A stretch of 55,479 bases of DNA, from positions 1-55,479 of the forward strand of contig NZ_SNYJ01000025.1 of the NCBI RefSeq assembly GCF_004363045.1. The letters are read 5' to 3'. Shown here in pieces: positions 30,101-38,259 of the stretch. Position 1 is the stretch's first letter. Each line of letters opens with the position of its first letter. The notes beneath the pieces were generated by a model. That model had not been told where the DNA came from, made no database searches, and worked only from the letters and a program-made list of their open reading frames with translations. Both the position numbers and the translations under genes were made by a program. This stretch comes from Aureibacillus halotolerans (GTDB lineage: Bacteria; Bacillota; Bacilli; Bacillales; DSM-28697).

Positions 30101-30683
30101 CCACTCGAAAAGGAAATTCCTCTGTTAATGGGTAGACATCAAGTATGCCCCCACGCAAGCTGAATTCCCCAGGTGCAGACACCATGCCTACGCGGTCATA
30201 TCCCATGTCAACAAGCTGCGAGAGCGCCTTCCCCAGATCAATGTCTTCTCCCGTTTTCAGATGTAATTGTGAAGCTTTCCACAATTGAGGTGGTGGCAAT
30301 AGTCTGCGAAGACCTGCAACAGGTACGACATAAATCCCAGGCGTGCCTTGACTTAAATGGTTTAATGTTTCAATTCGTTGAGCCTTTAGCTCAGGACTGG
30401 CAACCGCTATTTCTGCGGCCATCAGTTCATTGACAGGGTAAAGATACACGTCCTCCGGCGCGATTAATTCTTGCAGGTCTTCGTACACCTTTTGTGCCTG
30501 AAACAAATTATGCGTAATGACAAGCTGAGATCGCTTCGTATCCGAATACAATGAAGCCATCATGACACTGCGTGAAGAGCCGGACAAACCTGCTACCATT
30601 TGCTCACGCAATCCTTTATCTAACCCATCTATCACAGACCGTACTTCTTTGTTTTCTAGCATGGCATGTCGCAGTCCTATCAT
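27150..30683 (-). CDS. mfd: transcription-repair coupling factor Mfd
   Basis: ATP-dependent translocase that removes RNA polymerase stalled at DNA damage and recruits UvrA. About 1177 aa from ATG 30683 (AAGGAGGT upstream), equal to the B. subtilis length as I recall it. Order: UvrB-like N-terminal module (to about residue 340), RNA-polymerase-interacting CarD-like domain (VGDYVVHVNHGIGKYLGIE, about 480-550), helicase motor with Walker A LCGDVGYGKTE and DEEQRFG box, TRG motif region RVGRSNRVAYAYF, and a C-terminal UvrA-blocking domain. Confidence 0.98.
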   Translation of the reverse strand: MIGLRHAMLENKEVRSVIDGLDKGLREQMVAGLSGSSRSVMMASLYSDTKRSQLVITHNLFQAQKVYEDLQELIAPEDVYLYPVNELMAAEIAVASPELKAQRIETLNHLSQGTPGIYVVPVAGLRRLLPPPQLWKASQLHLKTGEDIDLGKALSQLVDMGYDRVGMVSAPGEFSLRGGILDVYPLTEEFPFRVELFDTEIDSIRYFQAEDQRSKEQVESLSIGPATEILLQEEHYALGAQRLEQLLTTSLGKMKNQELKKDISENTRRDIDLLKQKTRFPELYKYMSLLYPASHSFFDYLSDSHVLFMDEIGRIQEVSSNLEQEEGEWHTSLLQQGKAVSELSFSHTFQDLLSSSTTPCIYYSMFLRHVPHTNPQNVVNMLSKPMQDFHGQMNLLKTETDRWKENGYAVVFLGADDERIERLQRIMEDYQIDVSARSDIDALLSGQCQVVKGDLNAGFELSTNKIAVLTEKELFKKQTKKMKRPQKISNAERIKSYQELKVGDYVVHVNHGIGKYLGIETLEMKGNHKDYLLLRYSGDDKLYVPVDQIDQVQKFVGSEGKEPKVYKLGGNDWKKVKTRVRSSVQDIADDLIKIYAAREASKGFAFPIDGEEQQSFEAKFLYQETEDQLRAIEEIKIDMEKERPMDRLLCGDVGYGKTEVAIRAAFKAIMSEKQVAILVPTTILAQQHYETIKERFQDYPINIGLLSRFRTKKQQNETIKGLKQGSIDLVIGTHRLLSKDVIYHDLGLLIVDEEQRFGVTHKEKIKKLKANVDVLTLTATPIPRTLHMSMLGVRDLSVIETPPENRFPVQTYVLEYNTVFVKESIERELARGGQVYFLYNRVEDIERKAEEISMLVPEARVAHAHGKLTESQLETTMFDFLEGEYDVLVSTTIIETGVDIPNVNTLIVYNGDKMGLSQLYQLRGRVGRSNRVAYAYFTYHQDKILSEVAEKRLHAIKEFTELGSGFKIAMRDLSIRGAGNLLGAEQHGFIDSVGFDLYSQMLQDAIEERKHQAQPVEKEVEAEVQLDIDAYIPAAYIADERQKIDMYKRFKGVSSLEEIRDLQDEMIDRFGEFPKEVTDLFTVTRLRLLASQQQVEKIAEENGQLIALLTTEGTQGTNASKLFDFVSSFGRAARVGTEGQKIKLIVDPSNVTASSAFDLLERLIAHLSEVRREEVVQ

Positions 30684-30769
30684 TGCAGGACCTCCTTGCT
30701 GCCCATTTTCATAAACCAAAATCCTCTCTTCTTAAAGTCGCTTTGTTCTCAATGTTTAAACAGAAAAAT

Positions 30770-30794
30770 GCTTTGGCTTCTGCTCAGCCAAAGC
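30770..30794 (-). terminator. fin terminator
   Basis: GCTTTGGCT pairs with AGCCAAAGC around a 7-nt loop, then ATTTTT on the minus strand, directly after the fin stop and before mfd. Confidence 0.82.
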
Positions 30795-30801
30795 TTTTCC
30801 A

Positions 30802-31029
30802 CTATTGTATAAACCGCTCTAGCTGATGAAACTCTGGTGATACAGCGAGTGCCTCTTGACAACTTTCGCAGATGCATTGCACGTAAGTTTCTCCAGCTGG
30901 ACCATCCTGTAACATCGTATGCTGTTCCTCCACTGATAACTCCGTAAAGCCTAACCGACGTTTGATATGATCCGTTTTCGGCAAACGACCTACTTCGACA
31001 CCACAATGACGGCACCGATAGACGAACAT
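30802..31029 (-). CDS. fin: anti-sigma factor Fin (YabK)
   Basis: Forespore protein that inhibits sigma-F and favours the switch to sigma-G. About 75 aa. Two Cys pairs form the zinc site: CRHCG near the N-terminus and CICESCQEAL near the C-terminus. ATG 31029 (FVYRCRHCG) is chosen, because AGGAGGG lies 6 nt upstream; two upstream in-frame ATG codons overlap or precede that site. A sigma-G-like promoter is visible at 31060-31089. Confidence 0.92.
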   Translation of the reverse strand: MFVYRCRHCGVEVGRLPKTDHIKRRLGFTELSVEEQHTMLQDGPAGETYVQCICESCQEALAVSPEFHQLERFIQ

Positions 31030-31059
31030 TTCCATCCCTCCTGGCATCATTTCTATCAC

Positions 31060-31089
31060 CAGTATGGACGGGGACGCTGTCGATTATTC
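31060..31089 (-). promoter_or_regulatory. candidate sigma-G/F promoter of fin
   Basis: -35 GAATA (31085-31089), 18-bp spacer, -10 CATACTG (31060-31066; consensus CATNNTA, one mismatch). The -35 lies in the last codons of pth. Confidence 0.45.
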
Positions 31090-31656
31090 GGCAGGACGCT
31101 GATTAAACCGATTCATCACTTGATCAAACTCGGTATTAGCCCATTCCTCACAGGCGTCTGCAGCATGAGCCACCGCATTGTCAATCGCTGCCTGCTCATT
31201 CGGCTCAAAAGGTTGTAGCACATAATCAATGACTGGCATATGACCTTGTGGCCGCCCTACACCCATTCGAATCCGCTTAAAGGATTTTGTGCCTAAATGA
31301 GAAATTAATGATTTCATACCATTATGACCTCCCGCGCCACCTTGAAGGCGCAAACGAATACGACCCGTTTCAAGGTCCATATCGTCATACACGACGAGAA
31401 CATCATCTGTCTCTAATGAATAAAAATCTAACAACGGGCGCACGCATTCTCCTGATAAATTCATAAAGGTGAGCGGTTTTACGAGCAGCAGAGACTCGTT
31501 TTGCACGAACACTTTATCGTATACGCCATTGTATTTCTGTTTTTTCAAAGTGGATCCATGCCGCTTTGCCAGTTCATCAATGACCATAAAACCAATATTA
31601 TGCCGGGTAAACTCGTACCGTGCCCCAGGGTTCCCTAATCCAACAATACATTTCAC
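31084..31656 (-). CDS. pth: peptidyl-tRNA hydrolase
   Basis: Cleaves peptidyl-tRNA dropped from ribosomes; historically spoVC. About 190 aa from a GTG at 31656 with GGAGGT 7 nt upstream; the ORF extends five codons further, but that start overlaps the ribosome binding site. Motifs: GLGNPGARYEFTRHNIGF with catalytic His and Asn, KPLTFMNLSGE, VYDDMDLETGRIRLR and GGHNGMKSL. Confidence 0.97.
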   Translation of the reverse strand: MKCIVGLGNPGARYEFTRHNIGFMVIDELAKRHGSTLKKQKYNGVYDKVFVQNESLLLVKPLTFMNLSGECVRPLLDFYSLETDDVLVVYDDMDLETGRIRLRLQGGAGGHNGMKSLISHLGTKSFKRIRMGVGRPQGHMPVIDYVLQPFEPNEQAAIDNAVAHAADACEEWANTEFDQVMNRFNQRPAE

Positions 31657-31701
31657 TGCACGTACCTCCACGTCAGCCGCTTCAATCTATCAATTTCTAC
31701 A

Positions 31702-31733
31702 AAAGGCGTCCCTTAAATTCAAGGCACGCCTTT
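31702..31733 (-). terminator. ctc terminator
   Basis: AAAGGCGTgCCTT pairs with AAGGgACGCCTTT around a short loop, followed by TTG. Located between ctc and pth. A smaller hairpin (GGTGAATTTTCACC) precedes it. Confidence 0.75.
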
Positions 31734-31782
31734 GTCTGATTAACCTGGTGAAAATTCACCGGTTCTAAACTAAACCATTATT

Positions 31783-32421
31783 CTAGTCTTCTTTATTCTC
31801 TGTTTCGCTTCCTTCTGAAGCTGCTTCTTCATCAGCAGCATCTTCTGTAGCGTCTTCAGGCTCTTCTTCAACTGTAGGTGGCTGAATTGTAACAATGGTT
31901 GCTTCCGCGTCTGTAAGAACTTCAAAAGCACCTGATGTTTTGATATCTCCCACACTGAGGGAATCGCCAATGTTCAATTCGCTAATATCCACAGTAATCT
32001 GCTCTGGCAGGTCAGCAGGCTTTGCACGTACGAGCAAAGTGTGTTCGATATGTTGCGCGACGCCACCTTCCTTAACACCGACAGAATCCCCTTCAATCGA
32101 GACTGTAACGTCTACTTCGACATCGGCATTCATATTGACGGCAATGAAGTCCGCATGAATGACTCTGTCCTTTAATGGGTCTGTTTGAATGTCATGGAGC
32201 ATGACTTGAACTTTTTTCCCACCGTCAATGGAAAGATCCAACACGCCTGTGCGTCCTGCGTCACGCATGGTTTTTACAAATTCAGCATACTCGACAGCAA
32301 CGGACGTATTCTCTGTTTTGTATCCATATACGATCGCAGGAAAATATCCTTTTGAACGTAAGCTTGTTAGTGATGATTGTTTATCTGCTTGTCTAGGTTT
32401 TGCATGTAGCGTATGTGCCAT
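31783..32421 (-). CDS. ctc: general stress protein Ctc, L25-family ribosomal protein
   Basis: Binds 5S rRNA in the large subunit under stress. About 212 aa: N-terminal L25 domain (residues 1-90, SSLTSLRSKGYFPAIVYGYK, LKDRVIHADFIAVNM), C-terminal TL5-like beta domain and a highly acidic tail rich in Glu/Asp. Start ATG 32421 with AGGAGTGA upstream. A sigma-B-like promoter lies at 32468-32493, agreeing with sigma-B control in B. subtilis. Confidence 0.95.
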   Translation of the reverse strand: MAHTLHAKPRQADKQSSLTSLRSKGYFPAIVYGYKTENTSVAVEYAEFVKTMRDAGRTGVLDLSIDGGKKVQVMLHDIQTDPLKDRVIHADFIAVNMNADVEVDVTVSIEGDSVGVKEGGVAQHIEHTLLVRAKPADLPEQITVDISELNIGDSLSVGDIKTSGAFEVLTDAEATIVTIQPPTVEEEPEDATEDAADEEAASEGSETENKED

Positions 32422-32467
32422 TTTGGTCACTCCTGTATGTTTGATATACCATTCTCTACATATCTAG

Positions 32468-32493
32468 ATTCCCATCTTTTCTACTTCGCAAAC
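32468..32493 (-). promoter_or_regulatory. sigma-B-like promoter of ctc
   Basis: GTTTGC (32488-32493), 14-bp spacer, GGGAAT (32468-32473), close to the sigma-B consensus GTTTAA-N13/14-GGGTAT and placed like the known ctc promoter. Confidence 0.6.
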
Positions 32494-32519
32494 AGTTGTT
32501 TTTGTTGTTTTGCATGAAC

Positions 32520-33476
32520 TTAATCAAATAACGTACTCACTGATAGCTTTTCATGCACACGAATAATGGCTTCAGCAATTAATGGAGCCACAGAAAGCTC
32601 AGTGATTTTTTCAAACCGCTTTGACTCTGGAAGGGCGATAGAGTTCGTCACCACAAGCTCACTGATTCTCGAGCTTTGAATCCGTTCAATCGCTGGCCCA
32701 GAGAGTACGGGATGCGTACAACAAGCATACACTTCTTTTGCGCCATTTTCAATTAATGCATTGGCAGCAAGTGTAATCGTACCTGCAGTATCAATAATGT
32801 CGTCAATAAGAATCGCTGTTTTCCCTTCGACGTTTCCGACGATGTTCATTACTTCTGCAACATTTGGTTTTGGACGTCGCTTATCAATGATAGCGATCGG
32901 TGCCTTCAAGCGATCAGCCATTTTTCGTGCACGTGTCACCCCGCCGTGATCAGGAGAAACAATCACAAGATCCTCAAAATGCTTGGCTTCAAAGTAATCA
33001 GAAAGGATTGGTACACCTATCAGATGATCAATTGGAATGTCGAAAAAACCTTGAATTTGTGGTGCATGTAAATCTAACGTAATTAAACGCGTTGCACCAG
33101 CAGTTTCAATCAGGTTGGCAACAAGCTTCGACGTAATCGGCTCTCTCGCTCGGGCTTTCCGGTCTTGTCTGGCATAACCATAGTACGGAATAACGATGTT
33201 AATGGTTTTTGCTGAGGCGCGTTTAAGCGCATCAATCATGATCAAAAGCTCCATAATGTGCTGATTGACTGGATCAGATGTCGATTGAACAATATAGACA
33301 TCGCAGCCTCTGATGCTCTCTTCAATATTGATCTGTATTTCTCCGTCGCTAAAGCGAGTTACTGAACAAGCCCCAAGCTCTGTACCGATAATGTCTGCGA
33401 TTTCTTGTGCCAACTTTGGATTGGAATTCAATGTGAATACCTTTAGATTTGAGTCAAGGTATTGTTTTGACGACAT
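32520..33476 (-). CDS. prs: ribose-phosphate pyrophosphokinase
   Basis: Makes PRPP from ribose-5-phosphate and ATP for nucleotide, His and Trp synthesis. 318 aa, usual length. Signatures: [32 protein letters not shown] (ATP loop), [16 protein letters not shown] with the metal-binding His, [12 protein letters not shown] and the PRPP loop [12 protein letters not shown]. It follows glmU by 24 nt, the usual glmU-prs operon. Confidence 0.98.
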   Translation of the reverse strand: MSSKQYLDSNLKVFTLNSNPKLAQEIADIIGTELGACSVTRFSDGEIQINIEESIRGCDVYIVQSTSDPVNQHIMELLIMIDALKRASAKTINIVIPYYGYARQDRKARAREPITSKLVANLIETAGATRLITLDLHAPQIQGFFDIPIDHLIGVPILSDYFEAKHFEDLVIVSPDHGGVTRARKMADRLKAPIAIIDKRRPKPNVAEVMNIVGNVEGKTAILIDDIIDTAGTITLAANALIENGAKEVYACCTHPVLSGPAIERIQSSRISELVVTNSIALPESKRFEKITELSVAPLIAEAIIRVHEKLSVSTLFD

Positions 33477-33500
33477 GGTTTACCCTCCATTACTCTGATC

Positions 33501-34865
33501 CTATTTCGTTTTTCGGTTGTATTCTTCTTTATTGACTTGACGACTTCTTGCTATCGATAAGGCGTTCGCAGGAACATCTTCAGTAATCGTCGATCCTGCA
33601 GCAACAAAAGCACCTGCCCCAACGGTTACTGGAGCAACCAAATTGGAGTTACAGCCAATAAAAGCACCATCCTCCACGGTCGTTTGATGCTTGTTCGCCC
33701 CATCATAATTTACTGTAATTGAACCACAACCAAGATTGACTCCTTCACCGATCACTGCATCGCCAATATAACTTAAATGAGGCGCTTTGCTTCCATGACC
33801 GAAGGATGTCTTTTTCATTTCAACAAAGTTTCCTACTCTACATGCATCACCAATATCAGTCCCAGGACGCAAATGACTATACGGACCAACAGTGGTGTTG
33901 TGACCGATCTGACTGTCATGCATCACAGACTGCTTAACTGTTGATGCATTCCCAATAACCGCATTTTGCAGCTCTGTGTGGGGGCCAATCAAACAATCCT
34001 CACCAATCGTTGTTGCCCCATGGATACTTGTTCCTGGATAGACGGTTGTGTCCTGTCCAATCGTGACATCAGTTCCAATGTACGTTGATGTAGGGTCAAT
34101 AATTGTCACACCCTGACGCATATGCGCGGTCAAAATTCTTTCTCGCATGGCATGTTCTGCATTTGCCAATGCCACACGATCGTTAATACCAATCGTTTCA
34201 CTAAAAGTCGGTGCATCTTGGGCAGCGACCTTCCAGCCATTCTCTTGTATAAGTTCTATGACATCTGGCAAATAATATTCACCCTGGCTATTATCGTTGC
34301 CAACCTTCTCTAAGAGCTCAAAAAGGGTTTCATTATCGAAGCAATACGTCCCTGTATTAATCTCACAAATATCTCGCTCGTCCGGGGAGGCATCCTTGTG
34401 TTCAACGATTCGTTCAACGATACCATCGCTATTTCGAACAATGCGACCATAACCTTCTGGAGCATTCGTGTGAGCTGTTAAAACAGTGGCTTTCGCTCCA
34501 GTTGAATCGTGCTTTTGAAAAAGAGATTCCAAAGTGTTCGCTGTCAGTAGCGGTGTATCCCCACACACGACAAGGGTGACCCCTTTTTTCCCAGCGAGCT
34601 GATCTTTCGTTTGCAGGACAGCATGTGCTGTACCTAGCTGCTCGTTTTGGTTCACAAATTGGGATCGCCCTTTTAAGACATCTTGTACTTGCTGTGCGCC
34701 ATGTCCGACGACAGTAACGATGTCCTTCACCTGCAACGCACTAAGGGCATCAACCACATGTTCAACCATTGCCTTCCCACATACTGGGTGCAACACCTTG
34801 TAAAGCTTTGACTTCATTCTCGTGCCTTTTCCAGCTGCTAATACGACAGCAAATCGATCGCTCAT
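33501..34865 (-). CDS. glmU: bifunctional UDP-GlcNAc pyrophosphorylase/GlcN-1-P acetyltransferase
   Basis: Last two steps to UDP-N-acetylglucosamine for cell wall synthesis. About 454 aa from ATG 34865 (GGAGGT 5 nt upstream); the ORF extends ten codons further without a site. The N-terminal nucleotidyltransferase (about 1-230) has [15 protein letters not shown]; the C-terminal left-handed beta helix (about 250-450) shows hexapeptide repeats ([20 protein letters not shown]) and the active-site stretch [20 protein letters not shown]. Confidence 0.98.
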   Translation of the reverse strand: MSDRFAVVLAAGKGTRMKSKLYKVLHPVCGKAMVEHVVDALSALQVKDIVTVVGHGAQQVQDVLKGRSQFVNQNEQLGTAHAVLQTKDQLAGKKGVTLVVCGDTPLLTANTLESLFQKHDSTGAKATVLTAHTNAPEGYGRIVRNSDGIVERIVEHKDASPDERDICEINTGTYCFDNETLFELLEKVGNDNSQGEYYLPDVIELIQENGWKVAAQDAPTFSETIGINDRVALANAEHAMRERILTAHMRQGVTIIDPTSTYIGTDVTIGQDTTVYPGTSIHGATTIGEDCLIGPHTELQNAVIGNASTVKQSVMHDSQIGHNTTVGPYSHLRPGTDIGDACRVGNFVEMKKTSFGHGSKAPHLSYIGDAVIGEGVNLGCGSITVNYDGANKHQTTVEDGAFIGCNSNLVAPVTVGAGAFVAAGSTITEDVPANALSIARSRQVNKEEYNRKTK

Positions 34866-34956
34866 GAGTGACCTCCAAAAGGGTATATTTTTCAAGCCTA
34901 TTGTCGCCTGAGAGCGTCATTCTTAGCAAGAGACTTCTGTTTTATTTATATGTCCT

Positions 34957-34988
34957 ATGCATGAGTGCATCCGTATGACATGCATGAG
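34957..34988. repeat. direct repeat ATGCATGAG in the glmU/deacetylase divergent region
   Basis: Two identical 9-bp copies (34957-34965 and 34980-34988) with starts 23 bp apart, about two helical turns, in the 240-bp region between the divergent genes. Could be an operator; no clear promoters were assigned here. Confidence 0.35.
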
Positions 34989-35105
34989 AAATAAGGCATA
35001 TATGCTTCTCATTGTTCTCATTCACGGAGCCGTTAATAAACGACGTGACCATTAAGAACTATATCTTAAAAATAGCGTCATTTCAAGGAAAGTAGAGGAT
35101 TGCCA

Positions 35106-35879
35106 ATGAATTGTCATGATTTATGTACGAAACGTAAAACCCATCAAAAGGGTCAGCGGTTCTTCAGCTTATCCCTCATACGAAGGCTTTCGTTGCTTTG
35201 TGTTATTTTTTGTCTTTCCATGCCTTCTCAAATACGCTCACAGGAAGCGCCCATTGTCTATTTTGCACAAAAAAACGAACCCATTAAAAATCATATTGCC
35301 CTCACCTTTGATGACGGCCCTGACCCAAGATACACACCGCACCTCCTTGATATACTTAAAGAAGCAGGCGTTCATGCGACGTTTTTTGTCATTGGTAGCA
35401 ATGCACAGGAACACCCTGATCTCATTAAACGTATGGTGTCTGAAGGACATACCGTCGGAAATCATACATTCTCACACCCTAACATCTCGAGGCTCTCTTA
35501 TGATCAATTGATAAACGAAATGGAGGCGACAGACAACATTATTTTCCAATTAACTGGACAAAAGCCCTTGTTTATGCGCCCTCCATTCGGCCTACTTCCT
35601 CCATCCCACGTCGCCATGCTTCAATCTGTAAATAAAAAAGTCATTCTTTGGTCAGTTGATACCGAGGATTGGCGTGGTATTCCTGCGGGCGATATCCTTC
35701 ATAAAGTGCGCGACGGCATCCGCCCTGGAGCCATCGTGCTAATGCATGATGGTGGATCAAGAAAACAAGATCTCTCACAAACACCGGTAGCCGTTAAAAA
35801 ACTCATTGACGAGTATTCGTCATCTTTCGAATTTATTACGGTTGATCAGCTTTTGTCTCTCCCTGCCTACAGAAAATAA
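35106..35879 (+). CDS. polysaccharide deacetylase (NodB family), secreted or membrane-anchored
   Basis: Likely removes acetyl groups from peptidoglycan or another GlcNAc polymer outside the cell. About 257 aa. A basic N-terminus and a hydrophobic segment (about residues 19-42) form a signal peptide or anchor. The NodB domain has all five motifs: TFDDGPD, HTFSHP, RPPFG, DTEDW and LMHDGG. AGAGGA lies 6 nt before the ATG at 35106; the in-frame TTG two codons earlier is less likely. One of the few plus-strand genes, inserted between glmU and spoVG, where B. subtilis has none. Exact substrate unknown. Confidence 0.92.
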   Translation: MNCHDLCTKRKTHQKGQRFFSLSLIRRLSLLCVIFCLSMPSQIRSQEAPIVYFAQKNEPIKNHIALTFDDGPDPRYTPHLLDILKEAGVHATFFVIGSNAQEHPDLIKRMVSEGHTVGNHTFSHPNISRLSYDQLINEMEATDNIIFQLTGQKPLFMRPPFGLLPPSHVAMLQSVNKKVILWSVDTEDWRGIPAGDILHKVRDGIRPGAIVLMHDGGSRKQDLSQTPVAVKKLIDEYSSSFEFITVDQLLSLPAYRK

Positions 35880-35891
35880 CACCGTTAAAAA

Positions 35892-35933
35892 GAGGGCACT
35901 GCGCTAGACACATTCGTCTATCGCATTGCCCTC
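35892..35933. terminator. bidirectional terminator between deacetylase gene and spoVG
   Basis: GAGGGCAcTGCGcTAGAC pairs with GTCTAtCGCAtTGCCCTC around a 6-nt loop; T-rich on the plus side (GCTTTTATT) and A-rich before it, so it can serve both convergent genes. Confidence 0.85.
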
Positions 35934-35942
35934 CTGCTTTTA

Positions 35943-36233
35943 TTAAGATGCACCAGCTTCTTCATACTCTTCTTCTAATTCGCCAGCCTTGTGGTATTCC
36001 GTTAATACAGCATCCTGTATTTTTCCTCGTGTATTGGAATTAATCGGATGTGCTATATCTCTAAATTCCCCATCCGGCGTCCGTTTGCTTGGCATAGCAA
36101 CAAACAGGCCATTGTTCCCATCAATCACTCGGATGTCATGAACAACAAATTCATGATCCAATGTAATTGAGGCAATCGCTCTCATTCGTCCCTCGGTATT
36201 CACGCGGCGTAATCTCACGTCTGTTACTTCCAT
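35943..36233 (-). CDS. spoVG: septation/sporulation regulator SpoVG
   Basis: Small RNA/DNA-binding regulator involved in septation and early sporulation. About 96 aa from ATG 36233 (AAGGTGG upstream); very similar to B. subtilis, with [38 protein letters not shown] and the acidic C-terminus. The ORF extends five codons upstream but no site supports that. A sigma-H promoter lies at 36280-36304, and convergent termination is shared with the deacetylase gene. Confidence 0.97.
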   Translation of the reverse strand: MEVTDVRLRRVNTEGRMRAIASITLDHEFVVHDIRVIDGNNGLFVAMPSKRTPDGEFRDIAHPINSNTRGKIQDAVLTEYHKAGELEEEYEEAGAS

Positions 36234-36279
36234 CTTATGCTTCACCACCTTTTCCCTATAAAAAGACTTATTACCAATT

Positions 36280-36304
36280 ATTCAACATAATATTCTGAAA
36301 TCCT
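36280..36304 (-). promoter_or_regulatory. sigma-H promoter of spoVG
   Basis: AGGATTT (36298-36304), 14 bp, GAAT (36280-36283), the same elements and spacing as the known B. subtilis spoVG promoter as I remember it. Confidence 0.8.
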
Positions 36305-36330
36305 TCTACGTTAAGAAAACTTTTTTTAGT

Positions 36331-36659
36331 TGTAAGACAGCTTTCGCAGAGCAAAAATCACCTTCAACAATGGTTGTGCTTGAGTGGAAAATTAAAGGTG
36401 CCTGCTTCGTCAAAATCCTTCGCTTTCACCCTAAAGGGTACAAGTGCAACATCGACTCGAGAAGACCTCGTCGTGTTTTCTTTGCCGCCGGGCACGGCTT
36501 CAGCTTCCTCGGAAAGCAAAAGCGGCTTTCCTCCGGGATCTTCAGCTCGCGCTGTTCCCGCAGGAGTCTACGTATGTTGACTACGTTGATGTTTGTTTCA
36601 GCGTATATTATTTTATAGTTTATTGGTCTCGTACAATCGAGAAAATAGAAAAGCGAGTT
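36331..36659 (-). repeat. copy B of the dispersed intergenic repeat
   Basis: Opposite orientation to copy A at 20553-20970 and homologous along its length. Internal hairpins: GGAAAGC...GCTTTCC and CACTTGTACCC/GGGTG. It separates spoVG from ridA; apart from this copy, the 36305-36912 gap holds only the ridA terminator. Reading frames inside it are repeat sequence, not genes. Confidence 0.8.
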
Positions 36660-36866
36660 GAACCGTATTGCTTTAGCAGACAAGACAAGTAAGCGCATTG
36701 TTTAATGCCCCGAAGATCATCTGTTTCGCAGGATTGATGCAGCGGACTTAATTTTCGCTGACGTTGTTAACGGCCACTTTTTGTTAATTCAATGCATTAA
36801 AGGATATTTGGCAGGAGATTTTTAGGGAATGGAGATACAAAAAGTCGTTCTTAAGTAAGAAACAGT

Positions 36867-36893
36867 AAAAACCCCGCAGACAAACCTACGGGG
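36867..36893 (-). terminator. purR-ridA terminator
   Basis: CCCCGTAG pairs with CTGCGGGG (one mismatch) around a 6-nt loop, then TTTTTA on the minus strand, 20 bp after the ridA stop. Confidence 0.85.
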
Positions 36894-36912
36894 CGTTTTA
36901 AGCGTTATTGTA

Positions 36913-37290
36913 TTATGCGTTCACTAGCGCAATGACTTCAATTTCCACTTGAACATCTTTAGGCAAACGGGCAACCTCTACACAGGACCGAGCAGGCTTG
37001 TGTGAAGCAAAATAAGTCCCGTATACATCATTCACCTCGGGAAAATGATTCATGTCACTCAAGAATACTGTTGCTTTAACAACTGTTTCAAGGGAAGCTC
37101 CTGCTTCAGCGAGGACTGCTTGAAGGTTTTTAAAGACTTGATGGGTTTGTTCAATGACATCTCCCTCAATTAATTCACCTGAGGCAGTTAGTGGAATTTG
37201 GCCTGAGCTGTAAAAAAGATTGTTTACAACAATTCCTTGTGAGTATGGACCGATAGCAGCTGGCGCATTGTTTGTGTGTACGACTTTCAT
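36913..37290 (-). CDS. ridA: reactive intermediate deaminase RidA (YabJ)
   Basis: Hydrolyses reactive enamine/imine intermediates; in B. subtilis yabJ is co-transcribed with purR and linked to purine regulation. 125 aa, full length. YjgF/RidA signatures: [35 protein letters not shown], and the C-terminal [20 protein letters not shown] holding the active-site arginine. Overlaps purR by 4 nt. Confidence 0.96.
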   Translation of the reverse strand: MKVVHTNNAPAAIGPYSQGIVVNNLFYSSGQIPLTASGELIEGDVIEQTHQVFKNLQAVLAEAGASLETVVKATVFLSDMNHFPEVNDVYGTYFASHKPARSCVEVARLPKDVQVEIEVIALVNA

Positions 37291-38141
37291 GACGTTGTTT
37301 CCTCCTTAGAAGATGAATTATAAAGCTGAAAAAAAGTGCCTTTATCGACGTCAATTTGCTTTGTTGTAGCATCCACCTTCATGAGACGGAGCAATGAGAC
37401 GTATTCGTCGACCAGACGCTCTCCGCCCTCTCCAGCAGCTTCTACGAGCACACCAATACCAGCTAGATTTGCTTGGAATTCATCAATCATGCTAATCATA
37501 CCGTTGATGGTGCCTCCCGCCTTCATAAAATCGTCAACAATGAGCACATTGCTTCCTGCATCTAGGCTTCGCTTCGCCAACACCATTGATTGTATACGTT
37601 TGGTTGAACCCGACACATAGTTGATGGAAACGGTCGATCCTTCTGTGACTTTGCTATCACGACGGACAATCACCACTGGCACGCCAAGGTGATACGCCAC
37701 TGCGTAAGCCAAAGGGATACCTTTCGTAGCGACAGTCATAACGACATCTATTGGTTGCTGTGCGAAATGGGAAGCAAACAATCGACCCGCTTGATGAATC
37801 ATTGGTGTATCCCCTAGTACATCGGCTAGGTACAAATAGTCCCCTGGAAGAATCCGATCAATCTCCGTCAGCCGTTTCGTCAGCTGTGTCGCAATCGCCT
37901 CAGCTTCATCCAAACGAACCATCGGAATGTACTTTACTCCTCCAGACGCGCCTGGAACAGTATGTAAGGAACCAATCCCTTTTTCCTCAAACGTGCTTTT
38001 CACTAATGCCAAATCTTCACTAATGGACGATTTTGCGGCATGATACCGATCTGCAAAAAACGTCAGCGAGATCAGCTGGCGAGGATGCTGGAGCAAATAG
38101 TGCGTCATATCGATGAGTCGTCCGCTGCGCCTAAACTTCAT
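37287..38141 (-). CDS. purR: purine operon repressor PurR
   Basis: Gram-positive purine repressor that senses PRPP. 284 aa: winged-helix N-terminus ([20 protein letters not shown], residues about 1-75) and a phosphoribosyltransferase-like domain with the PRPP motif [16 protein letters not shown]. It is autoregulated in B. subtilis; a PurBox-like sequence and a promoter lie upstream here too. ridA follows in the same operon. Confidence 0.97.
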   Translation of the reverse strand: MKFRRSGRLIDMTHYLLQHPRQLISLTFFADRYHAAKSSISEDLALVKSTFEEKGIGSLHTVPGASGGVKYIPMVRLDEAEAIATQLTKRLTEIDRILPGDYLYLADVLGDTPMIHQAGRLFASHFAQQPIDVVMTVATKGIPLAYAVAYHLGVPVVIVRRDSKVTEGSTVSINYVSGSTKRIQSMVLAKRSLDAGSNVLIVDDFMKAGGTINGMISMIDEFQANLAGIGVLVEAAGEGGERLVDEYVSLLRLMKVDATTKQIDVDKGTFFQLYNSSSKEETTS

Positions 38142-38153
38142 AGCACAACCCCC

Positions 38154-38166
38154 AAAACCGAATATT
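38154..38166 (-). promoter_or_regulatory. PurBox-like PurR operator at purR
   Basis: AAAACCGAATATT on the plus strand matches the PurBox AWWWCCGAACWWT with one mismatch and lies just downstream of the likely start of transcription. The usual inverted second box is not clear. Confidence 0.5.
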
Positions 38167-38174
38167 TAATCCTT

Positions 38175-38204
38175 ACTATAACAAATTCATACGTGTTTAT
38201 ACAA
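38175..38204 (-). promoter_or_regulatory. purR promoter
   Basis: -35 TTGTAT (38199-38204), 18-bp spacer, -10 TATAGT (38175-38180). Confidence 0.55.
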
Positions 38205-38259
38205 GTCTATTGAGTCATGAGGATTGTGTTATTTCTTACACAGTGACACAGAAAGCTTG

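Noticed and set aside
36370-36698. Several 68-90 aa reading frames on both strands
   Set aside because: All lie inside repeat copy B, without ribosome binding sites.
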